Shown here: positions 5,373 through 14,422 of the stretch, piece after piece
Position numbering within the stretch: the first letter of the stretch is position 1
Layout: every line of letters starts with the position of its first letter
Translations under genes and position numbers: made by a program
Source of the DNA: an uncultured Bacilli bacterium
Lineage (GTDB): Bacteria > Bacillota_I > Bacilli_A > RF39 > UBA660
Assembly: GCA_947632115.1 (NCBI GenBank)
Contig: CANROB010000014.1
Span: 1 to 37,290 of the forward strand
Direction of reading: 5' to 3'
DNA length: 37,290 nucleotides
The notes under the pieces: model-generated
What the model saw: the letters and a program-made list of their open reading frames with translations, nothing else
Database searches by the model: none
What the model was told of the DNA's origin: nothing

Positions 5373-6980
5373 ATGACAAAGTATGTTTTTGTAACAGGTG
5401 GTGTATGTTCTGGTCTTGGAAAAGGAATTACAGCATCTTCTATTGCTCTTTTATTAAAAGCGAAAGGCTATAAGGTATTCATGCAAAAATTTGATCCTTA
5501 TATGAATGTCGATCCAGGTACTATGTCCCCTATTCAACATGGAGAAGTATTCGTCACAGCGGATGGTTGTGAAACCGATTTAGACCTAGGTCACTATGAG
5601 AGATTCATCGATGAAGAACTGAACTATACTTCCAATATCACGAATGGGAAGATTTATTCTAGCGTTATTGAAAAAGAACGTAGAGGAGATTTCTTAGGAG
5701 CAACCATTCAGATTGTTCCCCATATTTCTAATGAAATTAAAAATAAAATTTATGAGGCAGGAGCAACAAGTCAAGCTGATATCGTCATCACAGAAATTGG
5801 AGGAACCGTTGGGGATATTGAATCCTCTGTTATGATGGAATCTCTTCGCCAATTTCGAATGGAACAAGGGGTTGAAAATAGCTTGTTTGTCCATACTACA
5901 TTAGTTCCTTATCTTTTTGGCTCTAACGAGCTTAAAACCAAGCCAACACAGAATAGTATTATCGACTTGCGACGTCTTGGCATTCAACCAGATATTATTG
6001 TAACACGAGCTAGTATTCCTCTTGGCGATAGCATAAAAAATAAGATTTCTCTTTTTGGAAGTATTCCTAAAGAAAATATTATTGAAGCGATTGATGTGAG
6101 TAATATCTATCAAATTCCTATTAATTTTCATAATCAAAATATTGAAGATATCATTTTAAATCAATTCCATTTACCTATTACTCCTAGTGAATTAAAATAT
6201 TGGGAAGATTTAATTGCTACAGTGTCTAACCTAAAAAAGGAAGTAGAGATTGCTCTTGTTGGAAAATATGTCGAACTACATGATGCTTATCTATCTGTTA
6301 TGGAATCTTTAAAACATGCAGGATATAAGCATAACCGAAAAGTAGTTATTAACTGGGTAGATTCCGAATCTTTAGAAAAAGAGAATGTCAATTTAGACGA
6401 AGTTTTTAAAAATTCGCAAGGAATTTTAGTTCCTGGTGGTTTTGGTCAAAGAGGAATTGAAGGAAAAATTAAAGCCTGTGAATATGCAAGAACCCATCAT
6501 ATTCCTTATTTAGGACTTTGTCTAGGCATGCAAATCGCTGTTATTGAATTTGCTCGTCATGTCTGCCATTTAGAAGATGCTTCTTCTCGAGAATTTGATG
6601 AAACTTGTGAAAATCCTGTCATTGATCTCATGGCAGAACAAAAGACCATTATTAATATGGGCGGTACTCTTCGTCTTGGAAACTATGAATGTACAATTCA
6701 AAAAGGTACTCTTGCTAGTAAAATTTATAAATCTGATAAAATCTTAGAACGTCATAGACATCGTTACGAATTTAATAACAAATATAAAGAAGAATTAGAA
6801 AGTCAAGGAATGGTTTTCTCAGGCATTAATGAACCTAGTAATTTAGTGGAAATGATTGAATTACCATCTCATCCATTCTTCATCGCTTGCCAATTCCATC
6901 CTGAATTTAAATCTCGTCCAACAAGACCACATCCTCTTTTTGACGCTTTCTTAAAAGCTTCTATTGAAAATAAAAAATAA
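5373..6980 (+). CDS. pyrG: CTP synthase
   Basis: 535 residues from ATG 5373 (GGAGG 5 bases upstream); an earlier in-frame ATG-less extension is ignored. Makes CTP from UTP, ATP and glutamine, the last step of pyrimidine nucleotide synthesis. The N-terminal synthase domain has G-G-V-C-S-G-L-G-K-G and the UTP/ATP site residues E-I-G-G-T-V-G-D-I-E. The C-terminal class I glutaminase domain has the nucleophile Cys383 in G-L-C-L-G-M-Q and the partner His509-Pro-Glu511 in Q-F-H-P-E-F. Length and all motifs are complete. Monocistronic, with leader attenuator and a strong terminator after it. Confidence 0.98.
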   Translation: MTKYVFVTGGVCSGLGKGITASSIALLLKAKGYKVFMQKFDPYMNVDPGTMSPIQHGEVFVTADGCETDLDLGHYERFIDEELNYTSNITNGKIYSSVIEKERRGDFLGATIQIVPHISNEIKNKIYEAGATSQADIVITEIGGTVGDIESSVMMESLRQFRMEQGVENSLFVHTTLVPYLFGSNELKTKPTQNSIIDLRRLGIQPDIIVTRASIPLGDSIKNKISLFGSIPKENIIEAIDVSNIYQIPINFHNQNIEDIILNQFHLPITPSELKYWEDLIATVSNLKKEVEIALVGKYVELHDAYLSVMESLKHAGYKHNRKVVINWVDSESLEKENVNLDEVFKNSQGILVPGGFGQRGIEGKIKACEYARTHHIPYLGLCLGMQIAVIEFARHVCHLEDASSREFDETCENPVIDLMAEQKTIINMGGTLRLGNYECTIQKGTLASKIYKSDKILERHRHRYEFNNKYKEELESQGMVFSGINEPSNLVEMIELPSHPFFIACQFHPEFKSRPTRPHPLFDAFLKASIENKK

Positions 6981-7006
6981 AAGGATTTTTTTCCTTTTAT
7001 TTTTTT
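6977..7006 (+). terminator. Bidirectional terminator between pyrG and mtaB
   Basis: ATAAAAGGA / TCCTTTTAT stem with T tracts on both strands; it overlaps the pyrG stop codon. Confidence 0.85.
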
Positions 7007-7015
7007 ATGCTTTTC

Positions 7016-8293
7016 CTATTCATCTTTATCTGCTATACAATAAGGATATTGAATACGAGAGATTTTTACAGGTACTTCTTCGTGAAGAAGAGACTTACTT
7101 CCTTTTGCCTGTACCAATAAATAGTTTCCCGTATGTCCTATCAAAGTACCCTCTTCCCATTTTTCAGGAATGAAGATGACTTGCTTTCCAAGAAATTTTT
7201 CCATATATTCTATTTCTAATTCTTTACTTAACGCAATCATCCTATGAACCCTTTCTTTTTTCGTTTTTTCATCCACAGGATTTGGTAATTCTTCTGCTTT
7301 TGTATTTTTTCTTAAGGAAAATGGGAAAACATGAATTTTGCTAAAACGAATTCTTTTCACCGTGTCAATCGTTTCTTGAAAAAGTTCTTCCGTCTCTCCT
7401 GGAAAGCCAACGATTAAATCGGTTGTAATCGAAATATCAGGACGGATTTTACGAATTTCTTTTATTTTATTTTCAAAATAGGCTTTATCATATTTTCGAT
7501 TCATACTCTTTAAAATGGCATCTGACCCACTTTGAATGGGAACATGAAGATGACTAACGATGACTTTATTTTCTTTCAAAATTTCTAATACTTCCTCATC
7601 TAATTCTGTAATTTCAATAGAAGAAATCCGAAGTCTTTCTAATCCTTTTATCGTTAAGATATCCCGTAGCAAAGAAGAAAAATGATACTCTCCTAAATCT
7701 GATCCATAATGTCCTGTATGAATACCTGTTAAAACGATTTCTTTATGTCCACGACTCACTAAAGCTTCTATTTCTCGCATGACTAATTTCGGATCTTTAC
7801 TTCTTACTTTTCCGCGAGTATACGGAATAATACAATAAGCACAATAATTCTCACATCCATCTTCAATCTTTACAAATGCCCTTGTGCGATCAAAATTATT
7901 TAATACCATCTCTTCAAATGGAACATCCATTATATTGGGAATGTCTATGATTTGTTTCTTATTTTTTTGATATTCCGTAAGCAAATCTACAATCTTACTT
8001 TTATCCTGATTTCCAAATAGAATAGAAACATCTTTTAAAGTATCTAAAGTGGGGTCTGCTTGCACCATACACCCACAAGCAACAATGATAGCCTGGGGAT
8101 TTTTTCGAAGACACTGTCTAATCGTTTTTAAGGATTTATGAGAACTAGTATCCGTGACCGTACAAGTATTAATAATATAAATATCAGCAATATCTTCTGT
8201 TTCTTTATAACCAGCACTTAGAAGTTTTTCTTTCATTACTTCTGATTCATAAGTATTTACTTTACATCCTAAGGTTAAAATTTGAAAAGTCAT
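7016..8293 (-). CDS. mtaB: tRNA t6A37 methylthiotransferase MtaB
   Basis: 425 residues. Radical-SAM enzyme that adds a methylthio group to t6A at position 37 of ANN-decoding tRNAs, using two [4Fe-4S] clusters. N-terminal UPF0004 cysteines are Cys10 (T-L-G-C-K-V-N), Cys44 (I-N-T-C-T-V) and Cys75 (C-G-C-M-V-Q). The radical-SAM triad is Cys147, Cys151 and Cys154 (G-C-E-N-Y-C-A-Y-C). A C-terminal TRAM-like RNA-binding domain follows from about residue 365. The L-G-C-K-V-N-T-Y-E-S start marks MtaB rather than MiaB. GGAGG precedes the ATG. Confidence 0.94.
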   Translation of the reverse strand: MTFQILTLGCKVNTYESEVMKEKLLSAGYKETEDIADIYIINTCTVTDTSSHKSLKTIRQCLRKNPQAIIVACGCMVQADPTLDTLKDVSILFGNQDKSKIVDLLTEYQKNKKQIIDIPNIMDVPFEEMVLNNFDRTRAFVKIEDGCENYCAYCIIPYTRGKVRSKDPKLVMREIEALVSRGHKEIVLTGIHTGHYGSDLGEYHFSSLLRDILTIKGLERLRISSIEITELDEEVLEILKENKVIVSHLHVPIQSGSDAILKSMNRKYDKAYFENKIKEIRKIRPDISITTDLIVGFPGETEELFQETIDTVKRIRFSKIHVFPFSLRKNTKAEELPNPVDEKTKKERVHRMIALSKELEIEYMEKFLGKQVIFIPEKWEEGTLIGHTGNYLLVQAKGSKSLLHEEVPVKISRIQYPYCIADKDE

Positions 8294-8312
8294 ATTTTCC
8301 TCCTAACAAAAA

Positions 8313-8336
8313 ATAAGCCTAATTTCTTAGGCTTAT
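8313..8336 (-). terminator. Terminator of the acidic membrane protein gene
   Basis: ATAAGCCTAA / TTAGGCTTAT stem overlapping the gene's stop, with six T after it on the minus strand. Confidence 0.85.
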
Positions 8337-9649
8337 AAACTACTACGAAAATCTTTTAAAGCTTCTAAAAGTTCTTCATTTTGAGCGATATCTTCTGAAG
8401 TTTCCTTTTCTTTGGTTACATCAGGCGCTTTAATATTCGCAAATACAATAGATTTCTTTGCCTCTTCACTCAATATATTATCATCTTTATCAAGTTCTGG
8501 CAACTCTTCTTTTTCTTCTTCAGGTTCACGATTAAACTTCTTCACGCTAGAGTAATCGCTTTGAACCTCTTCTATTCTTCCAAATACTGGAGATATAACT
8601 TCTGTTTTCTTGAACTTTCCATCATCTGGTATGTTCTTTAAAGCCTCTCTAACAGCATTTTTAGCAATTTCCTCTTCGCGTTTATCTTCCTTATCTTCTT
8701 CTAGAGCCTCTACATCATCTAGTTTCTCTAACTCATCCAATTTTTCATCGGAATCTTGTTCTTCAATAGTATCCAATTCCTCTAAAGATTCTAACTTTTC
8801 TACCTCTTCTTTTTCCTCTTCAAAAGATTCTTTAGCGTCTTCCTTATTTTTTTCTAACTGCTCAATCAAGTCTACCATATTTTGATCTTTTGATGTTTCT
8901 TCACGAGATTCCTCTGGTAAGAAATCAGAAACAGTAGCAAGAGGTTTTGATTCTAATTCATCTTCATACTGTGTATCACGATTTTTAACTGCATCTACTA
9001 GTTCTTGATAACTAATAATAGATTGGGCTTCTTGTTCTTGCTCAAACTTACGAACAACTTCCTCTGGACTCATTTCTTTTTCTTCTTTTAAATCATTTAG
9101 AGCCTCTTTAATCGTATCGCTATCTGTCTCTTCTAATTCTTCTTCAATTGCTTCTTCGTGTTCTTGATCGATTCTTTTTTCAATTTCTTCCTCATCGATG
9201 CTTTCTAGTTCAGCCTTTTTCTCTTCTGTGTAAGGATTTTCTTCCTCAAATTCTTCTTGAGATACTTCTTTTGCTTCTTCAAGTTCTGTTGGTGTTTCCT
9301 CTACTTCATTAGAAGAAACACACTCTTCTTCTAAAGCAGAATCTGTCTCTTCTGCAGTCTTAGAAGCATCCTCTTCTTCCTCATTAGAAGGTTCTTCTAC
9401 CTCTTCCTCTTCTTTGGCTTCTTCTTTTTCTTCTACTTCCTCATCTTTAGAAACATCCTCTTTTTCTTTCTTCTTTTCTGATTTTTCCTTTAAGTCCGCA
9501 TTCTTTTTTTCCTTTGAAGGAGATGCTTTCTTCTTTTTCTTTCCTTTCGAATTAGGAAGGAATAAAACGAAAAGGACTCCCACTAAAACAACAATAATAA
9601 TAGCTAAAACCAGTTTATTCCCTACTATCATATCTAATATTTTTTCCAT
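8333..9649 (-). CDS. Highly acidic membrane-tethered protein, unknown function
   Basis: 438 residues from ATG 9649 (GGAGTGA 5 bases upstream); an upstream in-frame ATG at 9664 has no ribosome site. Residues about 12-35 form one transmembrane helix, then a Lys-rich stop-transfer patch (K-G-K-K-K-K-K), so the long tail faces the cytoplasm. The tail is dominated by Glu, with Asp, Lys and Ser, and is likely disordered or coiled. Less charged islands occur: S-I-I-S-Y-Q-E-L-V-D-A-V, T-V-S-D-F-L-P-E-E, V-I-S-P-V-F-G near residue 360, and I-V-F-A-N-I-K near the end. These could be docking motifs. The form recalls ZipA-like scaffolds but there is no recognisable domain. Confidence 0.7.
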   Translation of the reverse strand: MEKILDMIVGNKLVLAIIIVVLVGVLFVLFLPNSKGKKKKKASPSKEKKNADLKEKSEKKKEKEDVSKDEEVEEKEEAKEEEEVEEPSNEEEEDASKTAEETDSALEEECVSSNEVEETPTELEEAKEVSQEEFEEENPYTEEKKAELESIDEEEIEKRIDQEHEEAIEEELEETDSDTIKEALNDLKEEKEMSPEEVVRKFEQEQEAQSIISYQELVDAVKNRDTQYEDELESKPLATVSDFLPEESREETSKDQNMVDLIEQLEKNKEDAKESFEEEKEEVEKLESLEELDTIEEQDSDEKLDELEKLDDVEALEEDKEDKREEEIAKNAVREALKNIPDDGKFKKTEVISPVFGRIEEVQSDYSSVKKFNREPEEEKEELPELDKDDNILSEEAKKSIVFANIKAPDVTKEKETSEDIAQNEELLEALKDFRSSL

Positions 9650-9968
9650 CGTATCACTCCACATATTCTTATCGGATTATACTTGATTAAAGTTTTGGTA
9701 TCACTATTCACAGTTTTCCCGATAATCCCCTTTTTCTTCAAGTATAGTTAGTCTAGAACCTCGCTAGACTCTATCATCAAATTTATTGTATCATAGATAA
9801 TCATATTTTTCAAAAGATTTTTGATTGTTTTTACATTTTCTTAAAAAGTTTCTTACAAACTAAATTTCTACCCTTGCTTTTTCTTTTTTCTTTGAACCAT
9901 TATAATTCAAAGAAAAAGAAAGTCAGCTATAATTTTATTGACAAAAATTTGACTATCTTTTTACATAT
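9650..9968. other. Non-coding stretch between cvpA and the acidic protein gene
   Basis: About 300 bases with no credible gene. On the minus strand TATAAT (9676-9681) just upstream of the acidic protein gene is a likely -10. A perfect 7-bp hairpin AGTCTAG/CTAGACT lies at 9750-9770, and a 9-bp one, TTCTTTGAA/TTCAAAGAA, with purine/pyrimidine-rich arms, at 9884-9918. Neither has a proper U tract. I recognise no riboswitch or RNA family here. Confidence 0.45.
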
Positions 9969-10655
9969 TTAAACTTTTAAGTCTTTCACTTTTCCGATAC
10001 CAATTAAATGTTCTACTTCTTCTTTATTGACAATTTTCTTTTCCAACAATAAATCTAACGTTTTTTGATTGAGGGTATTAGGATCATTAGACTCTCCGTA
10101 ATCCTCTACCAAATTTTCAATCTCATCAAAAGTATCTAACGTTTTCTTACAAATTTGCGTAAGACCGGGAGTACTTCCTAAAATTTTAGGAGTTAGTTTA
10201 GATTCTTTCACCATTACCAAATCAAACATTGGTAAGCTACAAAAATAAAGAAGAACAAAGACCAAAATAAAATTTTCAACAAGTCCTACAATTCCTCCTA
10301 AAATTTTAGAGGGAATGCCTAGAACAATGGTCATTTTTAAAATTTTTTCAAAAAGCTTTGTCGTCGACTTTAAAACTTTTAAAACAGAATACAGAATGGC
10401 AAACAAGAAAAGAAACGATAAAATCTCATACAACAAAAAATTTAAAGAAGTAATTCCCTCTAGTTTACCTGAAAACTGAAAGATAGGAAAATAGCGGTAA
10501 AAGAAGGGAGAAATATATCCTTTCAAAAGAAAAGCTAAAATAATGATGACAATGACCCCTACTGTATCCACAAGTTGACGGGTAAATCCTTTTTTCATAC
10601 CAACTACAAATCCCATTGCTAAAAGCAAGATAATAACTACGTCAACAACATTCAT
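9969..10655 (-). CDS. CvpA family membrane protein
   Basis: 228 residues with four predicted membrane helices. The start V-V-D-V-V-I-I-L-L-L-A-M-G-F-V-V-G-M-K-K-G-F-T shows the family's N-terminal helix and the small/aromatic G-x-x-x-G-x-x-x-G-F/L pattern followed by the L-V-D-T-V-G segment. CvpA (PF02674) proteins are inner-membrane proteins first named for colicin V production; in Firmicutes (YshB-like) the role is unclear. GGAGGG precedes ATG. The soluble tail (about 170-228) is acidic and unconserved-looking. Divergent from rnhC. Confidence 0.85.
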   Translation of the reverse strand: MNVVDVVIILLLAMGFVVGMKKGFTRQLVDTVGVIVIIILAFLLKGYISPFFYRYFPIFQFSGKLEGITSLNFLLYEILSFLFLFAILYSVLKVLKSTTKLFEKILKMTIVLGIPSKILGGIVGLVENFILVFVLLYFCSLPMFDLVMVKESKLTPKILGSTPGLTQICKKTLDTFDEIENLVEDYGESNDPNTLNQKTLDLLLEKKIVNKEEVEHLIGIGKVKDLKV

Positions 10656-10766
10656 ATAACCCTCCTATCTATTAATCTCATTATACCATTTTCCCTAAAA
10701 AAAGCAATTGCTTGCCAGTATCAATTTCCTCCATTTTATGTTACAATGAAATTAGGAAGTGATGTC

Positions 10767-11717
10767 ATGACAATTACTCTAAAAGTAAGTGAAAATACCA
10801 AAAAAGAAATGGAAGAATTTTTTGCCGACTACAAAAGAGAAAAGACTCCTCCTTACGCTGTTTTTCAAGCAGATGATGCCGATTGTGTTGTTACACTCTA
10901 CGAATCTGGCAAGGCCGTGTTTCAAGGCATGAGCGCAGATATTTCTGCCCAACTTTGGATTGAGCGAGAAAGACATTTAAATCCAACGAAAAAAGTAGAT
11001 GTAAAAAATAGTGAGACCGAGAAAAAAGAAAAGAAAGAAGTTTATGTAGATCCTAAAATTTATCATGCTTCTTGTATCGGTTCTGATGAAGTTGGAACAG
11101 GAGATTATTTTGGACCTATTGTTGTAACCAGTGCCTATGTAGAAAAAAGTCTCATTCCTTGGCTAGAAGAATTAGGAGTTAAAGATTCTAAAAAATTAAC
11201 TGATGATAAAATTATGGAAATTGTTCCGCAAATCATCAAAAAAATACCTTATAAAAGCACCATTTTAACTAACAAAGAATATAACGAAAGATATTCTTTA
11301 GATATGAATATGAACCGCTTAAAAGCAATTCTTCACAACAAAGTATTAGTAGAACTTACTAGCGAAATTAAAAATTATGACTATGTTGTGGTCGATGAAT
11401 TTGCTAAACCCTATGTTTATTTTCATTATCTAAAAGAAAGCAACCGGGTATTCCGCAATATTACCTTTTTAACCAAAGGAGAAGACCGGTGTCTTGCTGT
11501 TGCTTGTGCCTCTTTAATTAGTCGCTATATCTTTATTCATGAATTTGAAAAATTATCCTCTTCCTTGGATATGTTTCTTCCTAAAGGAGCCTCTACTCTA
11601 GTAGATGAAGCAGGAGAAAAAATTATTCAAAAATATGGCGCGGACAAATTAAAAGAGATTGCCAAATACAATTTTAAAAATACGGAAAAGATTTTAAGTC
11701 AAAAAGAAAAGAAGTAA
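10767..11717 (+). CDS. rnhC: Ribonuclease HIII
   Basis: 316 residues from ATG 10767 with AGGAAGTGA upstream. Cuts RNA in RNA-DNA hybrids (R-loops, primers). The N-terminal domain up to about residue 85 is the TBP-like substrate-binding domain special to RNase HIII (V-F-Q-G as in the family). The catalytic domain starts at C-I-G-S-D-E-V-G-T-G-D-Y-F-G-P with Asp107 and Glu108, followed by V-K-D-S-K-K-L and V-V-D-E-F-A. The Asp-Glu pair, rather than two Asp separated as in RNase HI, and the N-terminal domain separate it from HII. A terminator hairpin starts in the final codons. Confidence 0.95.
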   Translation: MTITLKVSENTKKEMEEFFADYKREKTPPYAVFQADDADCVVTLYESGKAVFQGMSADISAQLWIERERHLNPTKKVDVKNSETEKKEKKEVYVDPKIYHASCIGSDEVGTGDYFGPIVVTSAYVEKSLIPWLEELGVKDSKKLTDDKIMEIVPQIIKKIPYKSTILTNKEYNERYSLDMNMNRLKAILHNKVLVELTSEIKNYDYVVVDEFAKPYVYFHYLKESNRVFRNITFLTKGEDRCLAVACASLISRYIFIHEFEKLSSSLDMFLPKGASTLVDEAGEKIIQKYGADKLKEIAKYNFKNTEKILSQKEKK

Positions 11718-11732
11718 AAAACTTCTTTTTTT
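11707..11732 (+). terminator. Terminator after rnhC
   Basis: GAAGT / ACTTC core, extended by A/T pairs (11707-11729), seven T; it overlaps the rnhC stop codon. Confidence 0.8.
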
Positions 11733-13023
11733 ATTTGGTTACAATAAAGGAAGTAGCAATTGGTCTTGTTTGATGAGCTAAAGTAGAGTCAATAGGATCA
11801 TTAATGAGTTTTCCGTTTTCTACCATAACACTAGAAGTTCCACCATCTAGATTAGCAGCATTAATAGCTCCATAATTTTTCATAATGTTCGTCATATCTA
11901 CCATACTAGCTCCTTTACTTCTAGAAGCATTACTATCTACTACTAAAAGTAAAACAATACCATCTTCTCTTTGACCAATAGCGGTTCTAGCAGCATATCC
12001 CCATCCACCATTTCCTTTGGTGAAAGCAGCCTTTCCATTTACAATTAAGAATGGTCCCCAAGAAACGGCGTCACGAATTCCCATTTTTAATGCTTCATCC
12101 GCACTGGTATTCTTTAATAGCAATAATTTATTTTCCTTATTAAAGCCAATTAATCCCCCTGTCTTCGCACGGCCATACTGATTATTGGTAACCACTTTAC
12201 CATCCACAATAGTAATTCCTGTTGGTCTTCCTCCGGTACTACTATGTCCTGGGTCTTGAAAACCTGCTCCATTAATAGCAACTACAGCTTTTTCTCTTTG
12301 TGCCATCTCTACAACATATTGTCCATAGGTTCCAATATATTTAGTGGTTGTTACTCCTACTTTCGAAGGATCATAAATAACCGCTAAATAGGCATTACAA
12401 CCATTTACTTGAAAACGAATGATTTTGTAAAGGGTTCCTGGATCTCGCTTCAAAATGGCTTCTTCATATTCATCTACATATACCCCGTCCGGAGAAACCG
12501 GTGGCATCTCTGTTAAAGGAGAGGCATCTGTTGATCCATCTGGTTCTGCAATATAGTTACGACTAAATACTTCTTCAATTTCAGTATCACTATAAAACCA
12601 TTCACAATAATAATGATGATTCATCGTGGCCATGGCTGTTGTGACTAACCAATCACGGAAATCATGATTTGGTCCATAAAAAAGAACCAAACAAACACTC
12701 TCACATGTAAGATAAAAAAGCATTAAGACAACATAACCAATACGAATAACTGGTTTTAAAGGAGGAATCGATACTTTACGATTTTTGATAAAAAACGTAC
12801 ACCCAACTATGAAAAGACCTACACATAATCCTAAAACAATTTGAATAATTGTCTCTAAAAGAGGAGAAATCAAACGATGGGAATGACTAGATATAATAAG
12901 TGCTGCTAATAAAACAGGTATCAAAAAGATGGTAATCATTAAAAGACTTCTTCCATACTTCTTTTGTTTTGGAAAGATACTCCCCTCAACAACTTTATTT
13001 TCCTTTTTTTCTTTTTCTTTCAT
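11731..13023 (-). CDS. Membrane-anchored phosphodiester glycosidase (NAGPA domain)
   Basis: 430 residues. Three hydrophobic helices lie at about 28-45, 55-80 and 90-115, then an extracellular C-terminal domain. From about residue 200 the sequence follows the NAGPA/phosphodiester glycosidase domain (PF09992): A-V-V-A-I-N-G-A-G-F, G-R-P-T-G-I-T-I-V-D-G-K-V, S-W-G-P-F-L-I-V-N-G-K, A-R-T-A-I-G-Q, and A-A-N-L-D-G-G-T-S-S-V-M. Relatives hydrolyse sugar-1-phosphodiester bonds, so a cell-wall polymer such as teichoic acid or a capsule is a possible substrate. Its 3' end is convergent with rnhC. Confidence 0.88.
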   Translation of the reverse strand: MKEKEKKENKVVEGSIFPKQKKYGRSLLMITIFLIPVLLAALIISSHSHRLISPLLETIIQIVLGLCVGLFIVGCTFFIKNRKVSIPPLKPVIRIGYVVLMLFYLTCESVCLVLFYGPNHDFRDWLVTTAMATMNHHYYCEWFYSDTEIEEVFSRNYIAEPDGSTDASPLTEMPPVSPDGVYVDEYEEAILKRDPGTLYKIIRFQVNGCNAYLAVIYDPSKVGVTTTKYIGTYGQYVVEMAQREKAVVAINGAGFQDPGHSSTGGRPTGITIVDGKVVTNNQYGRAKTGGLIGFNKENKLLLLKNTSADEALKMGIRDAVSWGPFLIVNGKAAFTKGNGGWGYAARTAIGQREDGIVLLLVVDSNASRSKGASMVDMTNIMKNYGAINAANLDGGTSSVMVENGKLINDPIDSTLAHQTRPIATSFIVTK

Positions 13024-13079
13024 ATTATCACTTCCTACTACACTACTTATGAGTATACCAAAAAATTCGTCTTTTGAAA

Positions 13080-13107
13080 AGAAAAAAGAACAAAACTATT
13101 GTTCTTT
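13080..13107 (-). terminator. Terminator of the Tad-murC operon
   Basis: AAAAAGAACA / TGTTCTTTTT stem overlapping the murC 3' end, T-rich on the minus strand. Confidence 0.75.
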
Positions 13108-14412
13108 TTGGTTTACTAAATCCATGTATTCTTGTTGTAAAAGATAAATCTCTTTACTACTCATAAATAGAAGAACAGCATTTTCATAAGGAAGCAGTTT
13201 TTCTGCCATACCATGTTCAATATATTCTGCCCCTTCAATTCTATTAATCAAAGTGTAAGCATCTATTCCTGGGTAATCTTCTGGATTCTCTCGGTCATAA
13301 TTAATATCCATGATAAATACCTTATCCGCAAGAGATAAAGCACTTGCGAATTCTTCTTGAAACTCTTCTACTCGAGAAAACGTATGAGCCTTAAAAATGG
13401 CTACTAACGTTTTATCAGGATATTTTTGTCTAGCTGCTTTAATCGTCACCTTTACCTCGGTTGGATGATGAGCATAATCGTCAATTAATACATTATTACC
13501 GATAAAAGTCTCTTTAAACCGCCGATCTGCTCCATGGAAATTTTTAAGACTCTTGGAAACCTCTTTGGCATCTAATCTTTCATAATGGCAAACACCTATT
13601 GCTGCCAAAGCATTTAATAGCATATGCTTTCCAAAAAGTGGTAAATCAAAATGTCCATAGTATTCTTCTTCAATAAATACATCAAAACTAGTTCCATCAT
13701 TACGATATTCAATATTCTTAGCTTGAATGTCGTTGTCATCACTAATACCATAAAAATAAACCGGTTTACTAATTTCAAGAGAATGGGTATAAGGATCATC
13801 TCCACAAATGATAACCATCTTGGAAGCCTTATTAGCAAACTCTTGATACGCTAAAATAACATCATCAATATTTTTATAATAATCTGTATGATCAAGTTCA
13901 ATATTTGTGATGATAGCATATTCTGGTTCATATTCTAAGAAGTGACGACGGTACTCACAAGACTCTAAAATGAATCGTTTGGATTCTTTATTGGCAGCCC
14001 CATTTCCATCGCCAATAATATAGTTACATCCTCCTAAGTCTTGCATGACATGGGCAAGCATAGAAGTGGTAGTTGTCTTACCATGACAACCAGCAACACA
14101 AATCGTATTAAACTTCTTTGATAATCTACCTAACATTTCATGATATTGGTAATTTCTTAAATTCATAGCAAACACTTTTTGCATTTCCGGATGTTCATCC
14201 CGAATGGCTGGAGAGCGAACAACGATTGTCTCCTCATCAAGAGCATCATTAGGTTCACTATAAATAGGAATCCCACGTTCTTTCAATTTATCTTCTGTAA
14301 AACGATGTTCAGAAGCATCATCATATCCAATTACTTCATAGCCTAAATCAGAAAGTAAAAGCGCTAAAGCACTCATTCCTGCCCCTTTTATTCCTATCAA
14401 ATAATATTTCAT
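13096..14412 (-). CDS. murC: UDP-N-acetylmuramate-L-alanine ligase
   Basis: 438 residues. Adds L-Ala to UDP-MurNAc, the first amino acid of the peptidoglycan stem peptide; cytoplasmic. The N-terminal Rossmann domain has I-G-I-K-G-A-G-M-S-A. The P-loop at 108-116 is G-C-H-G-K-T-T-T-T, with Cys where most MurC have Thr. I-T-N-I-E-L-D-H-T-D-Y and D-D-Y-A-H-H-P-T-E complete the Mur ligase signature and point to MurC. AGGGGAGA lies before ATG, 10 bases after tadC, so it appears to be the last gene of the Tad operon. A hairpin (AAAAAGAACA / TGTTCTTTTT) ends the transcript. Confidence 0.95.
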   Translation of the reverse strand: MKYYLIGIKGAGMSALALLLSDLGYEVIGYDDASEHRFTEDKLKERGIPIYSEPNDALDEETIVVRSPAIRDEHPEMQKVFAMNLRNYQYHEMLGRLSKKFNTICVAGCHGKTTTTSMLAHVMQDLGGCNYIIGDGNGAANKESKRFILESCEYRRHFLEYEPEYAIITNIELDHTDYYKNIDDVILAYQEFANKASKMVIICGDDPYTHSLEISKPVYFYGISDDNDIQAKNIEYRNDGTSFDVFIEEEYYGHFDLPLFGKHMLLNALAAIGVCHYERLDAKEVSKSLKNFHGADRRFKETFIGNNVLIDDYAHHPTEVKVTIKAARQKYPDKTLVAIFKAHTFSRVEEFQEEFASALSLADKVFIMDINYDRENPEDYPGIDAYTLINRIEGAEYIEHGMAEKLLPYENAVLLFMSSKEIYLLQQEYMDLVNQKEQ

Positions 14413-14422
14413 ATGATCTCCC

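Noticed and set aside
5694..6137. Minus-strand ORFs inside pyrG
   Set aside because: pyrG is complete and conserved across this stretch; the ORFs are its shadow.
8610..9686. Ser/Phe-rich plus-strand ORFs
   Set aside because: They are the complement of the Glu/Lys-rich gene (GAA/GAG read as TTC/CTC) and have no ribosome site.
9750..9770. T-box or riboswitch hairpin
   Set aside because: A 7-bp stem alone; no specifier loop, no T-box sequence, no terminator/antiterminator pair.
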